DNA from: Diphasiastrum complanatum | Lineage: Eukaryota; Streptophyta; Lycopodiopsida; Lycopodiales; Lycopodiaceae | Reading direction: 5' to 3' | Assembly (NCBI GenBank): GCA_029204225.1 | Contig: CM055092.1 | Span: 86,784,537 to 86,848,536, forward strand | DNA length: 64,000 nt | Shown here: positions 22,141-33,938 of the stretch, piece after piece | Layout of the letters: each line of letters opens with the position of its first letter | Numbering within the stretch: the first letter of the stretch is position 1 | The notes under the pieces: generated by a model | What the model saw: the letters and a program-made list of their open reading frames with translations, nothing else | Database searches by the model: none | Told to the model about the DNA's origin: nothing | Translations under genes and position numbers: made by a program

Positions 22141-25100
22141 CATCCACTATGAGAGGCATTTTATCTATGATCTGCATAAGAATTAGTAAAGTTGTAAGCA
22201 ATAAAATAGGAATTTGAATAAGCTCGATATATCAAAAACATGAAGTCGTGAATAGTTAAGTTGCTATAGTTGACTAAGAAATAAATGGACATTAAACATG
22301 AAATATACTAAAAGTAAAAAAAATTATTTATTTATAAAAAAATACTACACTAATTTCTTACCATATCTATGATGTTTTGATGTCCATCCAAACGATAGCA
22401 TCGGAATAGTTTTTGTGAAGGCAATGATGTCAAAATGATGGATTTTTCTTGCAAAAAATGAACATCAATAGTCAATATTAAAAATGATTGCCAATTTTGC
22501 TAACTTCAAAAGTAAACTATAGTTGAATCTCTTCATGTACACAATGAGTCATTGATCTGTCTTAAAATCTTGAAAGCAACAACAATTTCCTACGCTTGAA
22601 AGCAAAAACAATTGGAGAAAACACTTATCATATAGTTTGAGAGTAGGAGCTTCATAAAACCATATAGTTAAATAAGGCGACAACTATTTCTTAGAGGATC
22701 TTAGCAAGAAAAGAATCTTTCTTTCAAAGTTATACTTTGAAAATCTAATTGGTATTAACAAAGAACCATAGAGTTAACAATAATAAGAAAGATGCAAAAT
22801 TTTGCGAAGATGATAAATTAAACTATGAAGAGTGGTCGATGATTGCTTGGTGATTTGGATAGTTGCTAACACATAGCATCCACAAAGCTCACTATCATCA
22901 ACCTCTATGATCAAACAATTATCTTGCCACACCTTCCACATATGACTTGCTCCTTGGCTCCCAACTATTTGAGTATTGTGTCTAAGCCTCCAATGGTCCT
23001 TCACCCTTATCGTGGGACATACGATGTGCATAAAGTCTACACATCCACCTTTGCTATTGCATGTGCCTCTAATGGTCCTTCGCCCTTTCGTGAGGTGTAC
23101 GAAGAACATCTGCTCATCATGTACAAATGCCTCCCACTCATAAAAGTATACCACCTCAAAGTCTCGACACTCATAAAAGTATACACCACCTCAAAGTCTC
23201 GAATTGGCTTCCTTCCTTGTCAGGGAAGACCTCTACAACTCCAATCTCTAAGAAAGTAAATGTTATTGTTTATTTATTTATATAGTGCACACAACTCTTA
23301 CAATTTCTTGGTGTTTTTTTTTTCATTTTTTTTTTTTTCTTTTGGGGGGGGGGGGGGGGTATCACACATATCTAGCTAAGCAATATGATTTAGCTTATAG
23401 TTTGGCCAAAAAACAGTATGATGCATTCAATTGACCTTTTATATTAAATTAGAGTTGTTCCAATAGCAAAATGCATTCAATCGCCAAAGAAACTATTCTT
23501 AGTGATGTTCAAACCACAACATGTGATAGTTCTAACAATGGCTATTTTGATGTTCATAAAAAGGGTGGTTTCTTCAAATGGGGTTGTGAGATTCCACATA
23601 AAAAGTCATTAACATTGACATTAAGATTACTCCAATTAAAGCAACCCAAAGGAAGTAAGAATTTGCAAGATAAGGTGTCACCCCTATACAATAAACTTTG
23701 CAATTTGATGAGCCTTTCCAAATGCACATGTATTGTATCAAATTAAGTTACATCTCACATTCCACAACATGGAAAAATTTATTGATGCTACCAAAATGTC
23801 ACTAAAGAGAGAATTTTGTTGTAAAGATCCAAGTAAAAGATGATTCCATGAAATGACATATATTTTAGACCCAATAGTTCCATAGATCATCATCACCCCA
23901 ATGGACAAAGGGTTAAGAACTCCATAATAAGCAACAAGAGACAAGTGCAAGAACCTCTAACAAGCAACCAACCGAATGACTCACCTAGAAATCCAGATTT
24001 TTGATGAGATAAGACATTGTCCAACTTTAGACCTTGGAGATGCCTCTCTCAATCTTTTTGCCTTCAAAACTATAATAAGCTAGCTCAACAATAGCAAATG
24101 CCAATCTGTCCCTCTAATAGTTAAAGAACCCAAATGAGTTCCTCGAAAAGGAAGAACAAAAGGCTCTCCACAAGCCGAGTTGTGATGGAATGAAACAAAA
24201 AAGCTGAGAACTAAAGGGCTACATACTTTGCGGCTCCGCACAACTCATGGGAAAACGTGTTGAATAATGCCTCCTTTAAGGTTGTAGACGGTTTCCATGT
24301 GCAGCATGTCCAGTCACTAGTTGGGAAGGAGTTTCAGATTTTCCCCGAAATATAGTTTCCTCCAGGAGGCATGCTTGTTTGTTGTAGGCCATGTATATAA
24401 TGTTCTTCTCCAAATTTCCTTGACCTACTTGAACACATAGTCTTGCCTTTGCCGTGGCCAGAGACCCAATCACAATTGAAACATGGAGGTCCTTGAAAAA
24501 ATGTCTCACCAGCTATTTTCTAAGCTAGTTAACTGAACTTAGGACTATACTTCCAAGTACCCAAAATCATGAAAATAAGGCCCTTTAATGATAAAGGAAT
24601 GGCCATAAATAAGACCATCCATTGTGACACAGGTTTGACAGAGCAGTCCTGAGGTAACCATTGTGCAGAAGCAAGCCATCAAAAGAGCACTTTGTGTGTT
24701 GAGAACTATGTGGAGAGACCATTGGCTGTCTCACAGCTGCCACTGATTGATATTCTACTTGCCTTCCAGAAACAGCCAACAACCGAACAAGCTTCTGATC
24801 TCAATTTTTTATCCAAGACAGCTCTGATAGCATCCCACCAAATTCCCTTCTTCACTCCCTAACAGTGATCTTTGGCATTGCCCACTCAAATCATCTCATG
24901 TAATGCCCTGGTAGCAACCTAACAACCAGCATTCAATTCTCTAACTTTTGTGTGTATCATTGCTTTGGAGCGAGTATCTTGCTAAGTTCTTGACAGAGAA
25001 CTTCATTGTCTTTAACTTCAGTTATATGGTTAGTCCAAGTCCAAGCTTCTGTCATATTACAGAAAGTATAGAATAACACTCCATGTCAGAATCAGAAGTA

Positions 25101-26195
25101 TGGTGTGGGTATCATTCCATATTAACTTCAGAAGTTGATTGGTTCCAGAAAAGAGGAGGCACAAAAGAGGTTTTCATACTCATATAGGAATATCTGTTGT
25201 TGATGATTTTATTCATAATAATTTTGTTACTATTTTACCTCAACATAATGTTAAAGTAAAATTGGGTTCTTGTGCTTAATCCGGATATGTCAAAAGACAG
25301 ATAGCCCCTCCATAAAAGCTACAAGGTAATCATGCATTTACCATATTATTGCTTCAGGGCAAAACACAGAAGCTTCACTAAAAGTAATAATCTGCAAATG
25401 TCCTCCTTGTACTGCATGGCTAGAACACAGTAAGACTGCTAACGTTAGGTTACCCAGTTGTCATTCAGTATAATCGTGAAGCCTTCAATCCTGTTAACAG
25501 GAAAGAGAAGATCTGGCCAAGTTTCTGCATCAAAGATTACTTTTAGTAGCATTTCTATGATATATAATGAACACTCAGCATAAAACAACATGAACTAAAT
25601 AAAAAATACAAAGCCTGCACAAGGAGGACTGTGACAAGCTTCTCCAAAAACTGCACAGCTATTCAACTCGTATATCTATTATTGCTGCTGCAAGAATCCC
25701 AATTACGGGTAGCATTGCATTCTTGAATGGAACAACTTGAGCAAGAGCATACTCTGTTTTGAAACTCGTTGAAGTTGGTGGTTCTTTAACAAAGAATAGC
25801 TTTAAAAGGTGTGGAGTTCAAAACCTCCTGACTATCATGCCACTTGATCCTGGAAGAGTTTGCAAACTGTATTTCTTCTAGCATGTACTATGGAAAGTCA
25901 AATAAACTGTTGCAATCCTTGCAATGCAGATCCCTAATCAGATTGAAGGAAGAGACAAAGGCATAGAGATAGCTTGATAGCCAATTATCCTATCAGAAAG
26001 AGAATGATAAAGAATGTTTAAAAAACTGTCAGCAGATATAATGCTAACTTGCAGTGCAATTGACATATTGCACTCTAGGCACAATCCAAAAAAAAAAAAT
26101 TACAAGCTCCTATTGTAACCCTTTCCATGTCGCAGCTCATAACTTTCTTTCACCAACGATCACACTTCAGCAGCCATGACACAGACCTCCACCAC
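22141..26195. other. unassigned region downstream of TFIIS
   Basis: I support no gene here. Short open stretches at 22774-23154 (minus), 23471-23746 (plus) and 24276-24509 (minus) lack recognisable domains. A 16-base G run with T-rich flank lies at 23344-23359. The part next to 26195 must include the TFIIS 3' UTR; an AATAAA on the minus strand occurs near 25204, but others could serve. Confidence 0.5.
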
Positions 26196-27026
26196 TCAGC
26201 AAAATTTCCAGCGGTTATTACAGTTTACACACGTCACAAACGTTGTCATAGGTTCATCAGCACTCCGTGTTTGTAACTGGAAGTATGTACATTTCCGCTG
26301 TCCACATTTCCCACACTTGAACTGGTCAGTGGAAGCTGCCTGTTTCATTCCACGTTCACATTCAAATAGAGCCTTCTGCTTGATCGTATGATTTTGAAGT
26401 TTCCTTTCATCACTGGCCATGTCTTCAGCTGTCATATTCATAAGCTCATCGGGTTTTATATCCCCCAAAAGGACCCTCCGCCTCAAGTCTGGATTGTTGG
26501 CATCCTTTAGATTAAACATGATAGATCTGTACTTAAGCTTCTTGTCTCCCTTGGAAGACCCTAGCTTTTGAAACATAGTAGTCTCTATGTTTACAGCAAC
26601 CTGTAAAGGATCACAGACCTTTGCCCGTTTTAAGTCTTCATCTAGCGCTTCTTCGCATACCTTGGACAAAGCTTCAAGTAGCAGCTCACGGATCCGATCT
26701 CTGGTTGCGTCATTGCACTTTGGCAAACTCTTAAGCTTGGGAGGGCCATTGACAAAAGCTTCAGTCCTCTTCCCAAGGTTTACTGCCCCTTGTGAATTTA
26801 GCTTAACTTTCGTTTCAACCACCATTGACACATTTTCACCCTTACTTTGGACACTCACTGATTTTAAAATCTGCACATCATCCTTTTTCAAGTTAGCACT
26901 TCCCACGGCAGCTTTTGACTTTACTTCTGTTGCAACTAGCTTCTTCCAGTCGTCCACCAAATCTTGGACGGTTGAACGAATTTTTTCATTAGGGTGCTTA
27001 CTCAGCTTGCGAAGCTGCTTGCCAAC
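26196..27026 (-). CDS. TFIIS: TFIIS transcription elongation factor, exon 2
   Basis: This exon encodes residues 62 to about 337. TFIIS binds stalled RNA polymerase II in the nucleus and stimulates cleavage of the backtracked transcript. The exon starts with VGKQLRKLSKHPNEKIRST, completing the N-terminal LW domain. It continues through a charged linker to the central domain (about 160-275: RDRIRELLLEALSKVCEEA, KYRSIMFNLKDANNPDLRRR, LGDIKPDELMNMTAEDMAS). The C-terminal zinc ribbon (about 296-337) has CGKCGQRKC and CVNCNNRWKFC, with the acidic DE of RSADEPMTTF that reaches the polymerase active site. The stop is TGA at 26196-26198. The acceptor CTCCTGGCAG precedes 27026. An internal ATG at 26960 is not the start. 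No frameshift is seen. Confidence 0.96.
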   Translation of the reverse strand, partial: VGKQLRKLSKHPNEKIRSTVQDLVDDWKKLVATEVKSKAAVGSANLKKDDVQILKSVSVQSKGENVSMVVETKVKLNSQGAVNLGKRTEAFVNGPPKLKSLPKCNDATRDRIRELLLEALSKVCEEALDEDLKRAKVCDPLQVAVNIETTMFQKLGSSKGDKKLKYRSIMFNLKDANNPDLRRRVLLGDIKPDELMNMTAEDMASDERKLQNHTIKQKALFECERGMKQAASTDQFKCGKCGQRKCTYFQLQTRSADEPMTTFVTCVNCNNRWKFC

Positions 27027-28037
27027 CTGCCAGGAGAGTGCTGGATGTATGAATCCCTATTTTGGCTTTGAATCTTTAACTCCTAAAAGGACTAAAGATG
27101 CTAAAAGTTCACTGACGATGGAGTGACCACATACACATGTTTTCAAACCAAACAAGCTCAGTAAACTGTGTAAATGCTAAATAATCTTCAAGCACCACAT
27201 GCTTATACCTGTTTATACAACTGGAAGAATGACTCTAGTATTTTAAAGGAAATTACTACTAAGATTATTCTACAAAGAAAATTATTAAAAGCACTTATAA
27301 GAGTTAAGACTGCCATGGCTCAGGTGGGGGATGCAATTGTGATACACCACTACAGATATTACAATGTTAGGCCACAAAGAAACTTTGCCAAAAAGAATTC
27401 TTTGCAAGAACCAGCAATGGACAATAAGGTATTCTCTCCATAATTTCCAACCTTTCCAAGATCAGCCTTTTCAAAACCACAAGAATTGGCTGTTCAGGCC
27501 ATTCTGAATCAGGCCTACCTTGGAAAGAATTGGAGAATCAAATTTGAAATTATTATTTTTTTAACAGTTGCAAGAAAATTGATTGTAGATAGATCGGGCA
27601 CTTTATAATTTACAGTCACGTTGAACCGCATCCATAAGGTCTGTAAACCTCACGATCATATCTGACATCAACATAAGAAGTATTACTACATAATGATACC
27701 ACATCTCCTTGAAGAAAAGTAAGATTATTTGCATACCAACAATGGATCCTCTTATTGCTGTCGGATACCATCTTGAAAAAGCCTCACATGGGGCTTTCAA
27801 CAACCATCAGGAAAGAAGTAAAGTTTATATTGGCTTTCAAACCAAAACTCCGAATTGTGCATCTAATCAACCAAGATGGAATCTTCCTTACAATAGAAAT
27901 ATTTAGAGTTAAAAAAGAGGTTGCTTAGACTGGTGGCAGTGGTATCAAAGCTAGCCTTATGCAAGCCTTGACCGATCACACATGAAGAGTAGGTCACACT
28001 CTAGTGCTCGCTAAGAATGAGTATTGAAGGAGTGTAG
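27027..28037. other. intron sequence between exon 2 and element E
   Basis: About 1 kb without a recognisable gene. A primer-site-like TGGTATCAAAGC occurs at 27940-27951 but no LTR is evident in front of it, so it may be a chance match or a retroelement scar. Confidence 0.5.
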
Positions 28038-28649
28038 TGTTGGAAATGGTGAACTCTTGCAACCATTCCCTGGCATTCCCCGAAGCCGAAGTGGCCGAGG
28101 CCGAAGTAGCCGAAGTCGAAGTCACCGAAGTGCTCGACGAGGTGCCATTGCAACCAGAGGCCGAACCGACGTCATCGACCTCGAAGTGGCCGACGAGGAC
28201 TCATGCATCAAAAAGTAAAAAGCCGAAGGCCGACAAAAACCAAAAAGTCGGACAAGTCGAGTTAGCAGTCAGCAGCTCAACGAGCGTGAGGGCATTGTAC
28301 CATTCACAATCAGCCGCCAAAGCAATGTTATTAGAGGTTTGCTAACCAATAGAGTAGCGTTAAACCTCTTTTGTAAATTGTTGTTAATCTATCTTGTAAT
28401 CTCACCTGCTGGGATAAATATAGGATAGAATGCTAGAACGATACATCAGAATTTAAACATAGCAATTCTGTAAGAGGAGCGTCAGGCCGTCAACGAGCGA
28501 GACACTGAACGACTCACTCAAAACAAAAGCAAAATACAAAATGCTTCCAGTTCTTCCATCTCTGATTGTCGCGTTGCATTTGTCTGATTGATTTCTACGA
28601 AGTCTGTGATCTGTAGTCGATTATCTAGGTCCTGCAAATTCTGCAAACC

Positions 28650-29650
28650 CATCAAAAGGGGAACAAACTATCGAGTTTGGAAGTCAAAATCAAAACACTC
28701 TTGAAGGGTGAAGGGATCTGGTCAGTGGCCGATCTCACATAAGAACAGCCTCCAGAGGGAGACCCAAGGAGAGCTGAATGGATCAGAAAAGATGAACGCG
28801 CAGTGGCAATCATCGTTTCATCCATAAACAAAGAAATCCTCATGCAGATTGAAGATTGTGAGAGCAGCCATGAAGCGTGGGAAAAGCTAAAGCAGAAGTA
28901 CCAAGTGAGGACTGCAGCATCAGTGATGCACCTACACAATCAGCTACAAAGCTTGCGATGGAATGGCAACCAGCTGGATCAGCACGTTGAGAGAATCAGA
29001 ACGAACTTTGCTCACCTTTCTGCATCTGGATAGAAACACCAGGTCCCAGCACCACAACAGCTGATGTACTTCATGAAATCTCTACCTATACATCCTATCA
29101 GCCACTAAGAATGCTCATCCTGAGCTTACCATAGATGACATTCGAACGAGCTATCAGTCTTGTCACAGATGAGAGACTGATGAGAGATGAAGCAGAAGGA
29201 AGCAGCAACCAGGAGAAGGCCCTTTTCACAAAGGGAAAGAAGAAATACAAAAACAAGCCTAGGTTCGACAAGGCTCATTCGAAGTCATCAACAAGAGGCA
29301 ACAACAACAACAAACAAACTTCTTCCTGTGATCACTGTCACAAGCCAGGACACAGCCGACAGATGCTAGTTCAACCAGACGATCCCTTGCATGCACTGCA
29401 AGACGAAAGGGCATTTAGCATATGAGTGCAGATACAACCCAAAAGGAAGGAACAAGGCTGAAAAAGCCAATGTTGCAGAATCGTCGAAGGTGCAAACAAG
29501 AGCGACGAAGCCTTCACGATATTCGATGAGGCTTCGACCAGCTATGCGCAGCACGACAACTCAGAAGCAACTCCACACATCCCTGCAACAAGAACGTCTT
29601 CATCAACTACAGGGAACTCGACAAAACCAGGGCAGTAATACTAGGCAATG
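28650..29650 (+). pseudogene. gag and zinc knuckles of E
   Basis: It encodes LKGEGIWSVADL, RKDERAVAIIVSSINKEIL, CESSHEAWEKLKQKYQVR and LHNQLQSLRWNGNQLDQHVE (UBN2 gag). After a frame break come FERAISLVTDERLM and a first knuckle CDHCHKPGH, and in another frame a second knuckle CMHCKTKGHLAYEC. Two knuckles are unusual next to the single knuckle of the other copia elements here. The protease active site is not seen and appears deleted or too degraded (SSFINYRELDKT may be its remains). Confidence 0.8.
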
Positions 29651-29655
29651 AGAGC

Positions 29656-30960
29656 ATGATGTCGAAGGCATCGGGTCTCTACGGCTACGTACACTGTCGA
29701 GACAAGAAGAGCTGCCAGGAGCACTCTAGAGTCTATGTACCCACACTAAGAAGAGACATGCTCTTTGTATTGAAGATGGTAGATCTTAGAATTCGAGTCA
29801 TGTTTGATGGCAATATGTGCCGGATGATCGAGCAAAAATCAAACAAGTTGTTGATTGTCGGGTCCAGACAAGGTAACCTGTATCAGGCTAAAATTATCAG
29901 CAGCTATGATAGCATATTGAATGCATCAGAAAATGAAAATCATCTCTGGCACAGAAGAATGCATCATCAGAATATGAGAAGTTTGTATGACATGAGCAGA
30001 AAAGAGATCGTCACAGGTCTGGAAATAACCAGACCAGACACCGACTTCTATGAAGCCTGTCAGAAAGGCAAACAACATCGAAGTCCACTTGTACATGAGG
30101 GAAAAAGACCCAAAGAAGTCCTTGAGCTCGTCCACTCAGATGTCTGTGGACCGATGAAAGTCGACTCCCTGTCATGATCGAGATACTTCTTGACATTCAT
30201 CGATGATTACAGTCGGATGACTACAATCTACTACTTAAAGAAAAAATCAGAAGTGTTCGATGCTTTCAAGAAGTTCGTGGCATTCGCAGAAAGACACACC
30301 TCCCAGAACGTGCAGACTATCGGGTCCGACAATGGAGGTGAGTACACGAGCAAGGAGTTCTCAAACTTCTGCCAAGAACAAGGAATCGAGCATCAGTTCA
30401 CACCTGCTTACACACCACAGTACAATGGTATAGCAGAAAGAAGAAACAGGACGCTTGTCGAAGGAGCCAGATGCATGATGGCACAGGCCAAGTTGTTGAA
30501 TCAGTTTTGGGCTGAGGCAATTGCTGCAGCAATACACCTGCAGAACTGATCGACAACGACAACCCTGGAAGACAAGACATCGTATGAAATGTGGACGGGA
30601 AAAAGGCCTGATTTGTCATATGTATGTGTGTTCGGATGTGCAGCATACATGCACATTCCCAAAGAAAAAAGAAGCAAGCTCGACAAAAAGTCGATGCAAA
30701 CAGTCATGGTTGGATACTCGAACAGATCACAAATCTACCGACTCTACAACCCAACCTCAAAGAAGGTGGTGCTGAACAGAGACGTGAAGTTCGATGAATC
30801 GACTTTTCCTGGAATGAAGGAAGCAAAAGGTCATGAAATCTTCACACTGATGCCAATTCAACCAGACGACGAAAAAGAAGACACAAATCAGCAGCAACAA
30901 ACAGGACCAAGAAGGTCGACAAGACAAAGAAGACCTCCAGACCGATACACTGACAATCTT
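29656..30960 (+). pseudogene. pre-integrase and integrase of E
   Basis: Pre-integrase: NENHLWHRRMHHQNMRSLYD and FYEACQKGKQHRSP. Integrase: LVHSDVCGPMKVDSLS, then MTFIDDYSRMTTIYYLKKKS, TIGSDNGGEYTSKEFSNF and TPQYNGIAERRNRTLVEGAR. The D, D and E region motifs are visible (HSDV, SDNGGEY, and the later E of AERRNRTLVEG). The C-terminal part has VFGCAAYMHIPKEKRSKLDK and MVGYSNRSQIYRLYNP. Stops occur at about 30176 and 30547. Confidence 0.9.
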
Positions 30961-30962
30961 CA

Positions 30963-32133
30963 GTAGAGTGAAGATGCAGATGTCGAATACTACAGCTTCA
31001 CTAAAGAACCGACAACATACCAAGAAGCTATCCAGAGTCCAGAGGGAGAATTTTGGAAGCAAGCAATGTCGGAAGAAATCGAGTCGATGAGGCAGAATGA
31101 GGCATGGACATTAGAGCCACTGCCCGAAGGAAAGAAGACTGTCGACTGCAAATGGGTTTATTAAAGAAAGCTGAAATCAGATGCCACTGTCGGACGCTAC
31201 AAGGCCAGATTTGTTGCCAAGGGGTACACGCAGGGGTATGGCATCGACTACTTCGATACATACTCACCAATGGTCAAGATGGCAAGCATCCGACTACTCC
31301 TTGCATATGCAACACAACGCAATCTGGAAATTCATCAGATTGATGTGAAAACAGCCTTTCTCCACTGAGATCTAGAGGAAGAAATCTTCATGAAGCAACC
31401 TGAAGGATTCGAAGACCCTGACAATCGCGAGTATGCCTGTCGACTACATCGATGTATATATGGTCTGAAGCAGGCATCACGAGCTTGGTACAAGAAGCTT
31501 GATAACCTTCTAAAGTCTCTAGACTTCGTTCCTACACAACCAGACTGTAATGTCCACATAAAAAGAGTAGAAAAAAGTTTTGTGATTCTGACAATTTTTG
31601 TAGATGACTCTTTCATGATAGGGAATTATTTGATCAAAAGAAATTGGATAAAAGAAGTGATGCATCTGAGTCAGTCAAAATACGCCGAAAAGGTGTTGAA
31701 GCAGTACAAAATGAGTGATTGCAAAGAAAAAGCCACACCAATGATAGCTGGAGCCAGATTGTCGAAGCAAGACTGTCCAAACACAGAAGAAGAGAGACAG
31801 AAGATGGAAGGTATACCATACCAAAACCTGATTGGTAGTCTAATGTACCTTACAATTTGTACCAGACCCGACTTGGCCTTCTCCGTCTATGCATTAAGTC
31901 AATTCTCTTCTAACCTTGGCATGGCACATTGGCTGATGGCAAAACGCATATTGCAATATCTGAAAGGCACCCAAAATATGGGATTGACCTACAAAGCAGA
32001 AAATGAATTCAAGCTGCAACACTACAGTGATGCAAGTTGGGCAAGCTGCAAAGATGACAGCAAGTCTGTGACAAGAGGATGTTCGATAGCATGCGGAGCA
32101 GCAATCAGCTGGACATGCAAAAAACAGGATTGA
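30963..32133 (+). pseudogene. RT and RNase H start of E
   Basis: RT blocks: [86 protein letters not shown] and the polymerase site LTIFVDDSFMIGN. Shortly after it a deletion joins to KYAEKVLKQYKMSDCKEKAT. RNase H begins SLMYLTICTRPDLAFSVYAL and HYSDASWASCKDDSKSV, then ends at TCKKQD. In-frame stops at 31162 and 31366 show it is inactive. Confidence 0.9.
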
Positions 32134-32514
32134 GGTATGGAGAGTAGCCCATGGACTATTTATTTCTCAATGTAAATATGCTCATAAACTTCTTGCGTAT
32201 GTCAAAGAGCAAGCCATATGATAGTGGGATGGAAGCTGAGGATGATCAGGATGTAGATGGAAAATTATATAGAACGCTTGTTGGAAGCTTAATCTATCTA
32301 ACTACGACCAGACCAGATAATGCATATGTTGTTAGTATTGTTAGTCAAATTATGGCTAAGCCTAAGCATATTCACTGGAAAGTTGCTAAGCGAATACTCA
32401 GATATATCAAGGGTACTTTGAGGTTTAATATTTTCCATGGAAGACATGATGTTCTGTGTGAATGTTGATTGAGCTGAGTGAAGCAATATGGTTACAAAGG
32501 ATTCTACAAGATCT

Positions 32515-32957
32515 TCATATGGTATACTCTTTTGTGTCCCTCATACGTCTTTTACTGGCACCACCACCTGGTGCCAAAGCTTCTAGTTTGTGTCTCTTAG
32601 TGTTTTCATTTTCTGCTTGCTGATCCATCGAGACTCTACGCTTTCGTTGTAAGCCATATATTGTCCTTTGAAATATACTGATTGAAGATTGCAATTCTTC
32701 AATTTTTGCGACAAAACTGGCAAGCTCTATTTTCAAACCATTTATCTCCTGCTCCAATTTCATATTTATTCCATGCAATGACTTTAAATTGTCATTCATA
32801 CTCAATATATGAATGTTTGCCGTATTTGCCAATGTCTCAGCTTGAATTCTTCGAGAATCCATTGCTTGACAATAGCCAAGCAGTCCATTCCAACCATCCC
32901 CAACGAACCTTAACAAACTATGTACATCAGAAAATTTAGGAGGAGCATCGGATACCA
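32515..32957 (-). CDS. captured gene fragment inside F: coiled-coil, basic protein
   Basis: An antisense frame that is open for about 145 codons across the inserted segment; the stop at 32515-32517 lies in the flanking copia sequence. It begins near VSDAPPKFSDVHSLLRFVGD and includes WNGLLGYCQAMDSRR. A long heptad-like helix follows (LKSLHGINMKLEQEINGLKI, ELASFVAKIEELQSSIS) and a basic tail with nuclear-localisation-like clusters (QRKRRVSM, TKRHKLEAL, SKRRMRD). Flanking RNase H reads RILQDLHM on the left and KVLQCDNQSC on the right, so the segment was inserted in RNase H of F. No intron is visible in it, consistent with cDNA capture. I do not recognise the parent gene. Confidence 0.6.
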
Positions 32958-33210
32958 AAAAGTACTTCAATGTGATAATCAAAGTTGTACTAAATTGGCG
33001 AAGAATCCAGTATTTCGCCACAGGACAAAGCACATCGAAGTACAACAACACTTCATCACAAAGAAGATTCAAAGTGGTGAATTGGAGCTTATTAATTGCC
33101 CTGCAAAAGAGCGAGTTGGAGATATCTTTACCAAAGGTGGCAAAGAAAAAATTCGAAAGTTTAGGGAACTTCTAGGATTGATAGATAACAAAGTAAACAT
33201 TAAGGGGGAG
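32958..33210 (+). pseudogene. RNase H C-terminus and polypurine tract of F
   Basis: It encodes LQCDNQSCTKLAKNPVFRHR, TKHIEVQQHFITKKIQSGEL and RVGDIFTKGGKEKIRKFREL, then ends at the polypurine stretch TAAGGGGGAG (33201-33210). Confidence 0.88.
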
Positions 33211-33663
33211 CATTAGAAATTAATGTATATTTGCACCCCTAATGTTGATTTGGCCATGCGTGCGAGTTATTGTAGGGGCCATTTCTAACTTTAGTATATC
33301 AAAGTCCTAGAGTCAAGTTAATTACTCTTGCATTTAGGAGAGGGCACACTAGTTCTAGAATAGAACTGATTCTTTGTTGAAAATTTAGGGTCTTTACCCA
33401 AAATAGAGAGCAACTATAGTGATCAGATTTTTGCTTTTTGCATTTTGCTTTTTGCTTTTTGCTTTTTGCTTTTGCCAAGAACTAGAGAAATTATATAAGG
33501 AGGGTTGACGCCCCACCTCCATTCATTCCATTGTAGAGAACTATGTTCATTCTTCAATTGATCTAAGTTCTCTTTAATCTCTTATGTTGATCTTGATTGG
33601 TGTGTTTGAGTGCTAATATGATTAGTTCACTTGTATCTTGAATTTCAATATCAAATTCCAACA
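33211..33663 (+). repeat. 3' LTR of F
   Basis: 453 bp from CATTAGAAATTAATG (terminal TG mutated to CA) to AATTCCAACA. A TATA box TTATATAAGGAGG lies near 33491. A 7-bp tandem array (TTTTTGC, about six units) lies at 33425-33474, just upstream of the TATA box. Confidence 0.8.
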
Positions 33664-33938
33664 ATTGGTCCATAAAAACATGGTGCAATTACACTAGACT
33701 ACACATCAAGAGATGTTGAAGAAATTGTAAATGTACTCCCTGGTGCCAATTTTTGGGTGGGCGATTACATGTGGTGGCTAGGAATCTTCGGGTAAGATCC
33801 TAGTCCTGCCTGACCTACATTTCAACAATCATGACCAATAGGAGGTAAGATTTCTCTGAAGACCAAACTTCGGAGATGGAGGCAACTTGAAAGACTTGGA
33901 TGCTATTCATAATTCTTCACAATTCTTTTGGATGCAAG
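33664..33938. other. short spacer between F and G
   Basis: Nothing certain. One plus frame from 33667 stays open for about 40 codons (GAITLDYTSRDVEEIVNVLP, then ANFWVGDYMWWLGIFG), which looks protein-like, but no family is recognised. The last bases GCAAG (33934-33938) are the left target duplication of element G. Confidence 0.4.

Larger units (their letters stand above)
28038..32133 (+). mobile_element. Ty1/copia element E, decayed, lacking 3' end
   Basis: An LTR-like segment begins TGTTGGAAATGG at 28038 and has a TATA-like GGATAAATATAGG near 28413. It is followed by gag, two zinc knuckles, pre-integrase, integrase, RT and part of RNase H, all plus strand with several stops. The element stops at about 32133, where sequence of a different copia family (F) takes over, so no 3' LTR remains. 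Its GC content and codon choice (many TCGA words) differ from elements A-D, pointing to a different family. Confidence 0.83.
32134..33663 (+). mobile_element. Ty1/copia element F, 3' end
   Basis: The remains of a second copia family fused to the end of E. It has an RT/RNase H linker (GKLYRTLVGSLIYLTTTRPD, HIHWKVAKRILRYIKGTL), then a deletion, then LSEAIWLQRILQDLHM. Next is an antisense foreign ORF (32518-32957), then the RNase H end (32958-33210), polypurine TAAGGGGGAG and an LTR (33211-33663). Confidence 0.82.

Noticed and set aside
22774-23154. Minus-strand 126-codon ORF with GGCVDFMHIVCP, vaguely like a PIF/Harbinger DDE motif
   Set aside because: Only a few residues resemble the motif, the remaining DDE blocks are absent, and a nearby short duplication suggests non-coding drift. 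Not enough to call a transposase.
24276-24782. Two minus-strand ORFs of 65-77 codons downstream of TFIIS
   Set aside because: No domain or motif, and neither frame extends further; treated as chance ORFs.
26587-27126. Plus-strand 179-codon ORF
   Set aside because: It is the antisense shadow of TFIIS exon 2.
27940-27951. TGGTATCAAAGC as a primer-binding site
   Set aside because: No LTR terminus ends directly before it and no gag follows in the expected distance.
28037-28345. Plus-strand ORF rich in EAEVAEVEV
   Set aside because: It lies in the LTR-like start of element E; the acidic repeat comes from a GAAGTAGCCGAAGTCGAAG-type simple repeat. No start context or family support.
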